NCBI RefSeq assembly: GCF_014644295.1
Contig: NZ_BMKK01000010.1
Location: 1-64,000 of the forward strand
From: Emticicia aquatilis
GTDB taxonomy: Bacteria > Bacteroidota > Bacteroidia > Cytophagales > Spirosomataceae
Length of the DNA: 64,000 nucleotides
Direction: 5' to 3'
Made by a program: the position numbers and the translations under genes. Shown piece by piece: positions 19,349 through 27,690 of this stretch (position 1 is its first letter; each line of letters starts with the position of its first letter). The notes below the pieces were generated by a model. It worked only from the letters and a program-made list of their open reading frames with translations. It ran no database searches and was not told where the DNA came from.

Positions 19349-20317
19349 GTGAAAAAGCAGTTAACAATCTTGTTATTTCTACACTTTTCAATTTTAGGAT
19401 TTGGACAAAATAACTATTCTTTTTTTGTAAAACAAGCGGATTCATTGTTTAAGTTGAAAAGATACTATTCAGCATCGAACAAATATTCAGAAGCATTCAA
19501 ATCAAATAATTGGAAAGGCACATTAACTGACAGATATAACTCAGCACGTTGTTGGTCAATGGCAATGGTTTCGGATAGTGCATTTTTCCAACTAAATAGA
19601 ATAACTACTTTGATGAACTATTCTGATTATAATCAGATTGTTAAAGATACTTGTTTTCACACTCTATATAAAGACTACAGATGGCAACCGCTTATAAATT
19701 TAGTATTACAAAATAAGGAAAAAGAAGAGGCTCATTTTGATAAAATTTTAGTTATACAACTTGATTCAATTTACAATGAAGACCAAAATTATCGCAAACA
19801 ACTTGATTCAATACAAACAAAATTCGGCTGGCAATCAACGGAGGTTCAAAAACTTTGGCAAGTGATAAATCTTAAGGATTCACTAAATTTGATTGAAGTA
19901 AAAAAAATAATTGATAAACATGGCTGGCTGGGTGCTGATATTATTGGCAAAAAAGGAAATCAAACTTTATTTTTGGTTATTCAACATGCAGATATTGAAA
20001 CACAAAAGCAATATCTACCTCTGATGCGAGCTGCCGTAAATGAAGGAAAAGCACAAGCGAGTAGTTTAGCATTATTAGAAGATAGAGTGGCTTTAGGTTC
20101 AGGTAAATGTCAAATTTATGGAAGTCAGATAATGCAGGATGAAACGGGTTATTATGTTCAACCATTAAAAGACCCAAGGAATGTCAATGAGAGAAGGCAA
20201 AAAGCTGGTTTAGGAACAATTGAAGAATATTTACAATATTTCAACTTGAAATGGAATGTCGAAGAATATTTAAAAAAGCTGCCTGAATTGAAAATGAAAT
20301 TTAATATCAAAGAATGA
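19349..20317 (+). CDS. Secreted protein with DUF6624-like domain
   Basis: A signal peptide (KKQLTILLFLHFSILGFGQ) is followed by a tetratricopeptide-like segment (ADSLFKLKRYYSASNKYSEAFK) and a C-terminal DUF6624-like domain with DQNYRKQLDSI, KHGWLGADIIG, LFLVIQHADIETQKQYLPLM, LALLEDRVALGSGKCQIYGSQ. The domain's function is not established. The start is uncertain: ATG 19316 lies inside attC15, whereas GTG 19349 gives an ordinary signal peptide and was chosen. Confidence 0.82.
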   Translation: MKKQLTILLFLHFSILGFGQNNYSFFVKQADSLFKLKRYYSASNKYSEAFKSNNWKGTLTDRYNSARCWSMAMVSDSAFFQLNRITTLMNYSDYNQIVKDTCFHTLYKDYRWQPLINLVLQNKEKEEAHFDKILVIQLDSIYNEDQNYRKQLDSIQTKFGWQSTEVQKLWQVINLKDSLNLIEVKKIIDKHGWLGADIIGKKGNQTLFLVIQHADIETQKQYLPLMRAAVNEGKAQASSLALLEDRVALGSGKCQIYGSQIMQDETGYYVQPLKDPRNVNERRQKAGLGTIEEYLQYFNLKWNVEEYLKKLPELKMKFNIKE

Positions 20318-20784
20318 GTTTTGTGTGCGTGATTTACGGAAATTTCAAAGCGTATGCTGCTAAAATAGTTTGACAGTTTTAGCTAACCTCCGACGAGCCG
20401 AATTCGCTATTTTTTCAACAATTTCAAACGCCTAATTTTTTGCGACGTGGCAGCACTCTGGTTCACCAAATCAGGTTTTCTGCTTGCAAAGTCACCTTCG
20501 ACAATCAAAATGAGTGGTATTTGCTCAAATTTTACTCCGATTAATAAATTCTTTTGCTTTTCATTTTCTTTTTTCAGAACTTGGCACTTAGAGTTGGTTG
20601 TGGACAATAAATCTGAGCAAATTCTACGATTTTTTCAATCTTGGCACTTTTAGTTTTTGGTGGACATTCGATTGGCGAAGCTTTCAAGTTGTGTGAGTCC
20701 CAACGCTGCAAATAAGTAAAAGTTTTTAATTTTAAACCTAAATACCCAACTCCTCGCCCATCTTCTCATTTGCGGTCGTTGGAA
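20318..20784 (+). repeat. Module A/D chimera with attC16
   Basis: Begins like family A (GCTAAAATAGTTTGACAG, AAACGCCTAATTTTTTG), switches to B-like sequence (TGAGTGGTATTTGCTCAAA, AGAACTTGGCACTTAG) and ends as family D. attC16 is 20698-20784, starts TCCCAAC. Confidence 0.83.
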
Positions 20785-20798
20785 ATGGAAATAACAAA

Positions 20799-21797
20799 AT
20801 GGAGAATGACAACAAAATATTAACTGAGTTTTATGAACTAAAAACTAAATACACTTTGTTTGCTGATTTAAGTTATCGACTTGTTCAAAGCCTCCTAAAA
20901 AGTTATGGTATAAATGTTCATCAATTAGTCTTTCGGGTTAAAGACGAAAAAAGTTTAGAAGGTAAACTAAAAAGGAAAGGGGATAAATATTCTTCAATTT
21001 TCCAAATTACTGATATTGTTGGATTAAGAGTAATCACATACTTTGAGGACGATATTGATAAAGTTTCTAAGCTTATTGAAAATGAATTTGATATTGACAT
21101 AAGCAATTCAATTGATAAGCGACAATTAGATTTGGACAAATTTGGTTACAGAAGTCTACACTATGTATTAGGAATTAAAAAAGAAAGATTGCAACTAACA
21201 GAATATAAAGCTTATGAAAATTTTAAGTTTGAAATTCAGATTCGTAGCATTTTGCAACATTCATGGGCTGAAATAGAACATGATTTAGGGTATAAAGGTG
21301 CTGTTGAAATTCCCAATACTGCTAAACGAACATTTTACCGAGTAGCAGCTTTATTAGAACAAGCCGACATAGAGTTTGTGAAACTTAGAGAAGAAATTTT
21401 AATGTACGAAAATTCTGTTAGTGAACAGATTAAAGTAACACCTTCAACTGTACTTTTGAACAAAGCATCTTTAAGGTCATTAATTGAGAATAGCACTATC
21501 ATAAATAACTTTGAGAAAAAAATGGGTTTACAATTGAGTCCTGCAACAGAGGAAAATTTTGACTTTATAATTAAAAATTCACTGCCCAAATTAGAATCTC
21601 TTAGAATTCAAAGCGTAGAACAGCTTGAAAGTGAATTTAAAAAACATGAACATGACCTAACTGAATATGTGATAATAACCAAAAAAGCAGTGAAAGGTTT
21701 AAGTAATACTAATTCTCCCACTTCTTTTCTTAAAGGAGCATCTATTATTTGGCTTGCTAATGTATTAATGAATAAAAATAAAAAACTGGAAGTTTGA
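20799..21797 (+). CDS. RelA/SpoT-domain nucleotide (p)ppGpp-type synthetase
   Basis: 332 residues. The synthetase domain (about 40-200) has RVKDEKSLEGKLKRK, ITDIVGLRVITYF (D72, R77), FGYRSLHYV (115-123), EIQIRSILQHSWAEIEHD (145-162), covering the ATP- and GDP-binding motifs of RelA/SpoT enzymes. No hydrolase or TGS/ACT domain is present, so it is a small alarmone synthetase or a toxic relative (toxSAS). A C-terminal extension of about 130 residues has unknown function. No antitoxin gene is in the cassette. Confidence 0.88.
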   Translation: MENDNKILTEFYELKTKYTLFADLSYRLVQSLLKSYGINVHQLVFRVKDEKSLEGKLKRKGDKYSSIFQITDIVGLRVITYFEDDIDKVSKLIENEFDIDISNSIDKRQLDLDKFGYRSLHYVLGIKKERLQLTEYKAYENFKFEIQIRSILQHSWAEIEHDLGYKGAVEIPNTAKRTFYRVAALLEQADIEFVKLREEILMYENSVSEQIKVTPSTVLLNKASLRSLIENSTIINNFEKKMGLQLSPATEENFDFIIKNSLPKLESLRIQSVEQLESEFKKHEHDLTEYVIITKKAVKGLSNTNSPTSFLKGASIIWLANVLMNKNKKLEV

Positions 21798-22194
21798 TTA
21801 ACATATAGAATGTTACAGATTATCAACGAAGTTTTTAAATGTGAATTCTCAGCAAAATTTCAAACGCATAGTTACCGCCGACATTTTCAATGCGTGGTAT
21901 TTTCTCAAATTTCACTCCGAAAACTAAATTCTTTTGCTTTTCATTTTCTTTTTTCAGAACTTGGTATGCAGATTTGGCTCGGGACAGTTTATTAGCGGGT
22001 TGTGGCTGGCGTGCATATTTAGTTTTTAGCAGCATATTTTGTAGGGTTGGTTGGGGAGGTTGGTGTCGGGTGACACCAAATTAGATCGGTCGCAAAGTCA
22101 GTTTAATCCAACACGAGCAAATAAGTAAAAGTTTGATATTCAACTAATTAACTCAAAATCCAATCCTCAATCTTCTCATTTGCGGTCGTTAGAA
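21798..22194 (+). repeat. Module B/A chimera with attC17
   Basis: Starts as family B (AAATTCTTTTGCTTTTC, AGAACTTGGTATGCAG), then GCTCGGGACAGTTTATTAGC, then a family A hairpin TTGGTGTC/GACACCAA with loop GGGT (22060-22079). attC17 is 22107-22194 with family B arms; the core is GTTAGAA. Confidence 0.85.
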
Positions 22195-22236
22195 TAAAGT
22201 AGGAAATAATCAGTAAATTGAAAAATATATAATAAA

Positions 22237-23034
22237 ATGGATAATTATTGTATTTACTGTAATTCATTATTACCCTCAAGAGGCTTTTTTTGTCCATCAT
22301 GTAAAAAACAAGTTAAGTGTAAGTCTTGCAACGAAATTTTAGAAATTGACTCTTCGATTTGTATTATGTGTGGTGAAGAAATCACTCAAAAACAAACTGG
22401 GACTATAATGAACACAATCGAATTTTCTGAAAGTCATGGAAAGAGAGCTTTTAAAGCATCATTTACAGATACTGTTGGAAATAGTATGAGTGAAACATTT
22501 GGTGCTTTCTTAGCAAACAAGGTGACGCAGCAAATTGCAAAACGAAATTCTACTCAAAAGACTACCGATAATCATTTTGATGTCCAAGATTTTGAAATTG
22601 TTGATAATGACCAAAAGGCACTTCCAAACACAAGTCACTGGAGCGAAATATTTGTGCATGAAGGAGATAAAACAACCTTAATTCAGCCTGCACTTAAAGC
22701 AAAGTCAAAAAATGATTTTGCCAAAAGGCTCGTTTGTTTGTTCCTTCAATATAAAAAGGACAATGGAATAGAAATAGTCCCAAGAAACGAAATATCTGTT
22801 TTAATGCAAGATTGTGGTATTGATGATGGTAATTCAAGAACAATGATTTCACAAGAAAAATCGCTATTTAGGTCCGACAGCTCAGGTGTTAGAATTTTAT
22901 TACCAGGTTCTGAATTTGTCAAAGAAATACGGTCTTCAATATCCAATACAGAAATACAAAATGGATGGAAATTAGGAACAACACGAAAAAACAAAAAATC
23001 TAAGAATAAAGGTGAAAAGGAAGCAGAACAATGA
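22237..23034 (+). CDS. Double zinc-ribbon protein, 265 aa
   Basis: The first 45 residues hold four CxxC pairs (YCIYC, FCPSC, KCKSC, ICIMC), giving two zinc ribbons. A linker follows, and the C-terminal half (SHWSEIFVHEGDKTTLIQPALKA, then LVCLFLQYKKDNG...) resembles a small folded domain of winged-helix size, ending in a basic tail. The stop overlaps the start of the next gene by 4 nt (ATGA), so the two are co-translated. Probably a nucleic-acid or scaffold protein; family not certain. Confidence 0.8.
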   Translation: MDNYCIYCNSLLPSRGFFCPSCKKQVKCKSCNEILEIDSSICIMCGEEITQKQTGTIMNTIEFSESHGKRAFKASFTDTVGNSMSETFGAFLANKVTQQIAKRNSTQKTTDNHFDVQDFEIVDNDQKALPNTSHWSEIFVHEGDKTTLIQPALKAKSKNDFAKRLVCLFLQYKKDNGIEIVPRNEISVLMQDCGIDDGNSRTMISQEKSLFRSDSSGVRILLPGSEFVKEIRSSISNTEIQNGWKLGTTRKNKKSKNKGEKEAEQ

Positions 23035-23762
23035 AATTAAATGATTTTTTAGTGTTAGCAGGTGCTAACCAAAAAAGTGAGATTGAAAAAGTATCCTTAC
23101 TTTGTTTCTACCGAACTGTCATTGAAGATAAGGAGGAATTTGAAGTTACTGAAATTTGTAATCTTCTGAATAGTGTTGGATTTGCAAAACCGAATCCATC
23201 AAGGTTAAGACAAAAATTAATTGAATCTAAACTATTTGTTAAAAGTTCATTATTGGGTAGCCATAAACTTCATTCAAAAGAACTTGAAAGATTAAAAAAA
23301 GAGCACCCCCATTTATCAAAAAAATCAGAGGATATTATTTCAAGTGATATTATTTTACCTGAAATTTTGTATTCTGGAACACGTGGTTATATTGAAAAAA
23401 TTGCTAAACAAATAAACGCCTCATATGAAAATAACATATTTGATGGTTGTGCAGTTTTAATGCGTAGATTAATTGAAATTTTAATAATTCATGTGTACGA
23501 AAATTTAGGTAGAATAAATGAAATAAAAGATTCTAATGGCTATAAGAATCTTAGTTCGATAATAAATTACACTATATCAAATCATGTAGTGAAAAATATG
23601 TCAAAAATAACAGAAGAAACTTTAGATGAGTTTAGGGAACTGGGAAACTTCTCGGCTCATCAAATAAAGTATAATGCAAAAAGAGGTGATATTGAAAGGG
23701 TAAGATTAAAATTTCGATTAGCTGTTGAGGAGTTACTTTATGCTTCTAATATTATTTCATAA
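23031..23762 (+). CDS. DUF4145-like (HEPN-related) protein
   Basis: 243 residues, translationally coupled to the zinc-ribbon gene. The N-terminal half looks like a winged helix (EVTEICNLLNSVGFAKPNPSRLRQKLIESKLF). The C-terminal half has CAVLMRRLIEILIIHVYENLG and FRELGNFSAHQIKYNAKRGDIERVR, which matches the DUF4145/HEPN-like pattern (a helical pair with an (E/R)LGN-x-x-AH motif). Such domains often sit in restriction or abortive-infection proteins, so a defence role is plausible but unproven. Confidence 0.78.
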   Translation: MKLNDFLVLAGANQKSEIEKVSLLCFYRTVIEDKEEFEVTEICNLLNSVGFAKPNPSRLRQKLIESKLFVKSSLLGSHKLHSKELERLKKEHPHLSKKSEDIISSDIILPEILYSGTRGYIEKIAKQINASYENNIFDGCAVLMRRLIEILIIHVYENLGRINEIKDSNGYKNLSSIINYTISNHVVKNMSKITEETLDEFRELGNFSAHQIKYNAKRGDIERVRLKFRLAVEELLYASNIIS

Positions 23763-24136
23763 TTCGAGATTATGTATTTGATAAAGAATAACACTTACAA
23801 AATATTAAAACTTTCAAATCTCTCGTGGACAACGACCTCTTTTGGACTTATCCAAAGAACTTCAAGCATCTCAGCGACCAGTTATTAGGGCGATTTCAAG
23901 GGGTCTTCAACTTCTCCGTCGACAACTACTACCTTTTTTAAAGGAATGCTTGCTTTTCTCCAAATAGTTACTAAATTTGTTTCTGCTTGGTTGGTTTTCA
24001 AAATCAACTTGGGACTGCGTCCCTGCGTTGCTTGCCATCATTCGTGCGTCCCAACAGTCGCATTAAGAAAAGGTAAGTAATTGTAAATCAATAAATTAAC
24101 CTTAAAATCCAACCATCTCAATGCTTTTGGTTGGAA
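23763..24136 (+). repeat. Module E with attC18
   Basis: Family E body: CAGCGACCAGTTATTAGGGC, CGTCGACAACTACTACC, CTTGCTTTTCTCCAAATAG. Hairpin GGGAC/GTCCC, loop TGC (24011-24023). attC18 is 24049-24136, starts TCCCAAC, ends TTTTGGTTGGAA, like attC15 and attC29. Confidence 0.85.
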
Positions 24137-24148
24137 ATTTTCAAAAGC

Positions 24149-24919
24149 ATGGATAGTATTCCATTAATTAATTCTTTTAAGATAGAAATTTTTCACCGTA
24201 AAGAAGAATTTCATGGAGATGCTATTTTAGCTCATTCTGGATTTTACTCTACATCATTAAGTTTCGATAGTTTGCTCTATTTTCTAAAGCACCATGATGA
24301 TAACGAAGGAGTAATTGAACATTTAAGAATTACATTAACAGAGTTCTCAAAGAATTATGCAGAAATTGTATGTTTTTTAGAATACCCTATTCCAAAACTT
24401 TTAACAAAAAAGTTAGAACAATTCGATGTTATAGATTCTAATGAAATCGCTTTTAATAAATCAGATGTATATGTTATAATAAATTCTGACCTTGATGATG
24501 AGCATATACAATTAAGCTCTATTTTTCAGAATAAACAAATTGTCAAAAGAACAACTTCATATGAAGGAGGATTAAGTGCTATTGAAAACGAATGGTTAGT
24601 AGATGTAGTTGAGGTTTTAGGAAAACTTGATGGGACGGTTGGGGGTATTACCGCAATACTTGTGTTTTGGAAAATAATTATACAATTTTTTAAAGGAAAA
24701 CAGTCAATGCCTCTTGAAATAAGTGGGAAACTAAACGCTGCCATTGCAAAAAAAATAAAGAAAAAATATAATGATAAAGTTGCATCTAAGAGTTTCAGAT
24801 TAAGAGAAGATGGAATCCTTGTTTGTATTTATAAAGGAGATAATAATGATTCATACAAAGTTTTATTCAATACGAAGAAAAATAAGATAGTTGATATTGA
24901 TAAAGAAGAATATTTTTAA
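24149..24919 (+). CDS. Single-span membrane protein, 256 aa
   Basis: ATG 24149 chosen; the frame upstream only covers attC18. The N-terminal 145 residues form a soluble domain. One hydrophobic segment is present at about 165-190 (LDGTVGGITAILVFWKIIIQFF), followed by a C-terminal domain of 65 residues with SFRLREDGILVCIYKGDNNDSYKVLFNTKKNKIV. No family recognised. The two-domain layout around one membrane span resembles sensor or effector proteins but nothing more can be said. Confidence 0.75.
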   Translation: MDSIPLINSFKIEIFHRKEEFHGDAILAHSGFYSTSLSFDSLLYFLKHHDDNEGVIEHLRITLTEFSKNYAEIVCFLEYPIPKLLTKKLEQFDVIDSNEIAFNKSDVYVIINSDLDDEHIQLSSIFQNKQIVKRTTSYEGGLSAIENEWLVDVVEVLGKLDGTVGGITAILVFWKIIIQFFKGKQSMPLEISGKLNAAIAKKIKKKYNDKVASKSFRLREDGILVCIYKGDNNDSYKVLFNTKKNKIVDIDKEEYF

Positions 24920-25309
24920 CTAATCCAATTGAATTTTTCGCTCACAGGCACTTGCAACAGGACAAAAGCGAAATTTTCAAGTGTGAGTTCTCAGTAAAAT
25001 GTCAAACGCCAAGTTACCGCCGACATTCTGAATGCGTGGTTTTTTCTCAAATATTACTCCGAAAAATAAATTCTTTTGCTTTTCAATTTCTTTTTTCAGA
25101 ACTTGGTATGCAGATTTGGTCAGCGACATTCGATTAGAGCAGGTGCTACCCTTTTTAGTCCTTAGCACGCACCATTTTTGGCGACAGTTTATCAGCGTTG
25201 GCATTCAAAGTTGGTTTCTCTCCAACGCTAAGTATTATGTAAAGGCTTGATAATTAGCAAATTAACTCTAAAATCATTTCAAAAACCATCATAATACTGG
25301 TCGTTGGAA
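24920..25309 (+). repeat. Module B joined to family A attC19
   Basis: Family B body up to about 25220, yet attC19 (25221-25309) has family A arms GTATTATG/CATAATAC and family A spacer (GTAAAGGCTTGATAATT). A clear chimera with the join near the R'' box. Confidence 0.88.
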
Positions 25310-25414
25310 ATTTCGTTCAAAATATAAAAATGTACCGATAAATAAATTTTTTGAGCAAATAATGTATAATTTACTTATTGTAATTAAATTTGATATTCAT
25401 AACCTAATACACAA

Positions 25415-26071
25415 ATGAAAAAAATAAATATTGCTTTGTCATTATTTTTGATAATTCTTGTTTGTCAAAGCTGTTGGCTACGTGCAGCTAAAGAAGCTCT
25501 TGGAATTGCACGAGATGTAAAAGACTTGATTGCACTTGGAACAGAAATTGTTGAAATAATGAATGAATTTTCAGAACAAAGTAATGAATTCGTTACGAAT
25601 GTAAATGAAATTCAAACAACCGCTGTTACAGGCTTCAATGAAGGAAAACCAACTAATGATATTGCCATTTTTTGGGAGGGTGAATGGAAAGGCATACATT
25701 CAAAATATGATGATTTAAGAACATCATTAAATGCAATAGATGTAAAAACCAATTCATATTTTGAAGAATTAACAAAAAATAATTTAAGTATAAGCGATTC
25801 TACCCTTAGAAAAACGGACGCCGAACAAAACTTACAACTTAGAGAAAAATATAATATAGAAAGACAGAAAGCAATTGAAGGGCTTGATAAGGCACAAGAA
25901 ATGTTAAAAAAAGGGGATGATTTGAATTATGTTTTAAGAAACCAAGTTTTGAGAAGTGCGGTTGAACAAAATATTCAAGTAATTAATGAGATTGCACTTC
26001 AAGCAAAAGGTTTAACTGAGAGTATCCAATCATTTACAACTAATTGTAAGCCCTTATTTCAAACTAACTAA
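25415..26071 (+). CDS. Lipoprotein with coiled-coil, 218 aa
   Basis: Lipoprotein signal KKINIALSLFLIILVCQSC with cysteine 20. The mature protein is helical with long heptad-like stretches (RDVKDLIALGTEIVEIMNEFSEQSNEF; KYNIERQKAIEGLDKAQEMLKKGDDLNYVLRNQVLRSAVEQ). Likely exported to the periplasm or outer membrane. It is the first of two genes in its cassette; the next starts 10 nt after its stop and encodes a membrane protein. Confidence 0.8.
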   Translation: MKKINIALSLFLIILVCQSCWLRAAKEALGIARDVKDLIALGTEIVEIMNEFSEQSNEFVTNVNEIQTTAVTGFNEGKPTNDIAIFWEGEWKGIHSKYDDLRTSLNAIDVKTNSYFEELTKNNLSISDSTLRKTDAEQNLQLREKYNIERQKAIEGLDKAQEMLKKGDDLNYVLRNQVLRSAVEQNIQVINEIALQAKGLTESIQSFTTNCKPLFQTN

Positions 26072-26081
26072 ATTTCAGATT

Positions 26082-26375
26082 ATGAAACGTTCAACTCTAA
26101 TTTTGACTTTTTTTTTAATTGGATTTCTAATACTGGGTAGTTTTTTATCCCCTACTCCAAATTATACCATTGAGAAATATGGTTTTTTTTCAGGATTGCT
26201 TCATGGATTTTGTTCATTCTTTTCTTTGATTCTATCTTTTATAAATTCAAACATTGCAGTCATGGCAAAAAATCATACAACAAGCTATTATGTTGGATTT
26301 TGGTTAATGGCAGTTGTTTCATGGTCTATGATAATAAGTATTTTGAGCGTTATGCTGAAAATGCTATTTAGTTAA
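26082..26375 (+). CDS. Small membrane protein, 97 aa
   Basis: Three hydrophobic segments (about 4-23, 36-57, 68-96). It follows the lipoprotein gene by 10 nt and shares its cassette, so the two probably work together in the envelope. No family recognised. Confidence 0.75.
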   Translation: MKRSTLILTFFLIGFLILGSFLSPTPNYTIEKYGFFSGLLHGFCSFFSLILSFINSNIAVMAKNHTTSYYVGFWLMAVVSWSMIISILSVMLKMLFS

Positions 26376-26729
26376 ATAAAATTTCTTTTAAACAGTTTAA
26401 CTTTATTAAGTTCATAATTCCCACAGACAAATTATTAGCGAAGTTTCAGTGTATTAGCTCTCGAAAACTTCGCTATTTTTTGGTTCTTTGTTCACATCGT
26501 TACTTTCGACATGAAATTAGCGGGGTACTCAAAGTTTTTTTTCGATGTTATGACGTAGTTTTTACTACAATTTTTTATATCTTTAGCTCACTTATTTTTC
26601 GGGCGACACTCGGAAAGAAGAGCTTGCAAAGTTGGTTTATCTCCAACGTGAGCAAGCAAGTAAATGTTTGATAATCAATCAATTAACTCAACATCCGCTC
26701 CAAAATCATCTTGCTTGCGAGCGTTGGAA
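26376..26729 (+). repeat. Module C with attC20
   Basis: Family C: TTATTAGCGAAGTTTCAGT, CTCGAAAACTTCGCTATTT, TATATCTTTAGCTCACTTA, CGGGCGACACTCGGAA. attC20 is 26642-26729, arms GCAAGCAAG/CTTGCTTGC. Confidence 0.87.
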
Positions 26730-26742
26730 AAGTTTCAAAAAT

Positions 26743-27168
26743 ATGAAATTTAGGATTACATACAATCAAATTTTTCAGTATGTAATTCCATTCTCATTGT
26801 TTTCAATTTTAAATATTACAATTGAAAGACAAGTTAATACCGATGGTGGTTATGAAAAGTTGTTTGGCTTTCCTTTTTCATTTATTTCAAGCAATATTGG
26901 CTGTTCGTTTTGTTATCAATTCTATCTTTTAGCTTTTTTAATTGATTTTCTAACCTATTTCATTTTGATTTTTGCGATGCTTGAAATATTGCTAAAAGCT
27001 GGATTCACACTTAAATCAAATAAGATAACCATTTTTGCAGTAAACCTTTTACTCTTCCTATATATTGGATTCATATTTTCAGTTTGTGAATATCATTTAA
27101 ACTTGATAAACACGGACATATTTTCAGTTTCAAAGATTTTAATACATTTTGGCTATTATCCTCTTTAA
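26743..27168 (+). CDS. Membrane protein, 141 aa
   Basis: Start ATG 26743, 13 nt after attC20. Three membrane segments (about 10-25, 60-90, 105-125) and a loop with FISSNIGCSFCYQFYLL. No signal peptidase site or known family. Single gene of the cassette. Confidence 0.75.
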   Translation: MKFRITYNQIFQYVIPFSLFSILNITIERQVNTDGGYEKLFGFPFSFISSNIGCSFCYQFYLLAFLIDFLTYFILIFAMLEILLKAGFTLKSNKITIFAVNLLLFLYIGFIFSVCEYHLNLINTDIFSVSKILIHFGYYPL

Positions 27169-27567
27169 TCGAAAGACTCATTCGACGAGCAAAATTCGCT
27201 GGGTTTTCAATTTTTCAAACGCATAATTTTCATGTGACAGTACAGTTCTCTCCTACTCACTTTAAGATTTTCTGCTTACAAAGTTGGCTGGCGACAAGTC
27301 CTCTGACTGGTATTTTTGCCAACTTTTCTTCGACTCGCAAAGTTTTATCCAACTCATTTGCTTTTTTGTATTTTTCCATGCAAATTTACTATCAGCATTC
27401 AGCCTTGTTGGCTTTGGTTGGTTGGCGTGTCTGCTGTCCTGTGGACAGCAAATCAGAGCGGTCGCAAAGTTCATCAGCTCCAACACGAAGCATTATATAA
27501 AGGCCTGATAATTAATAAATTAACTCTAAAATCACTCCAAAAACCATCATAATGCTGGTCGTTGGAA
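27169..27567 (+). repeat. Module A with attC21
   Basis: No AAATAGTTTGACAG box; starts within 10 nt of the stop at CGAAAGACTCATTCGACG. Hairpin TGCTGTCC/GGACAGCA, loop TGT (27432-27450). attC21 is 27479-27567, arms GCATTATA/CATAATGC with a weak closing pair. Confidence 0.88.
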
Positions 27568-27690
27568 GTTCTCATTCATCATTACAAAAACAAGAACAAC
27601 ACTTTTGCATATTTGGAAATTGGTGGAAACAGCCTCTTTGACATCAATCCATAAAGCATAATTCAGACTTTTTAACTATCCTGAATAAAG

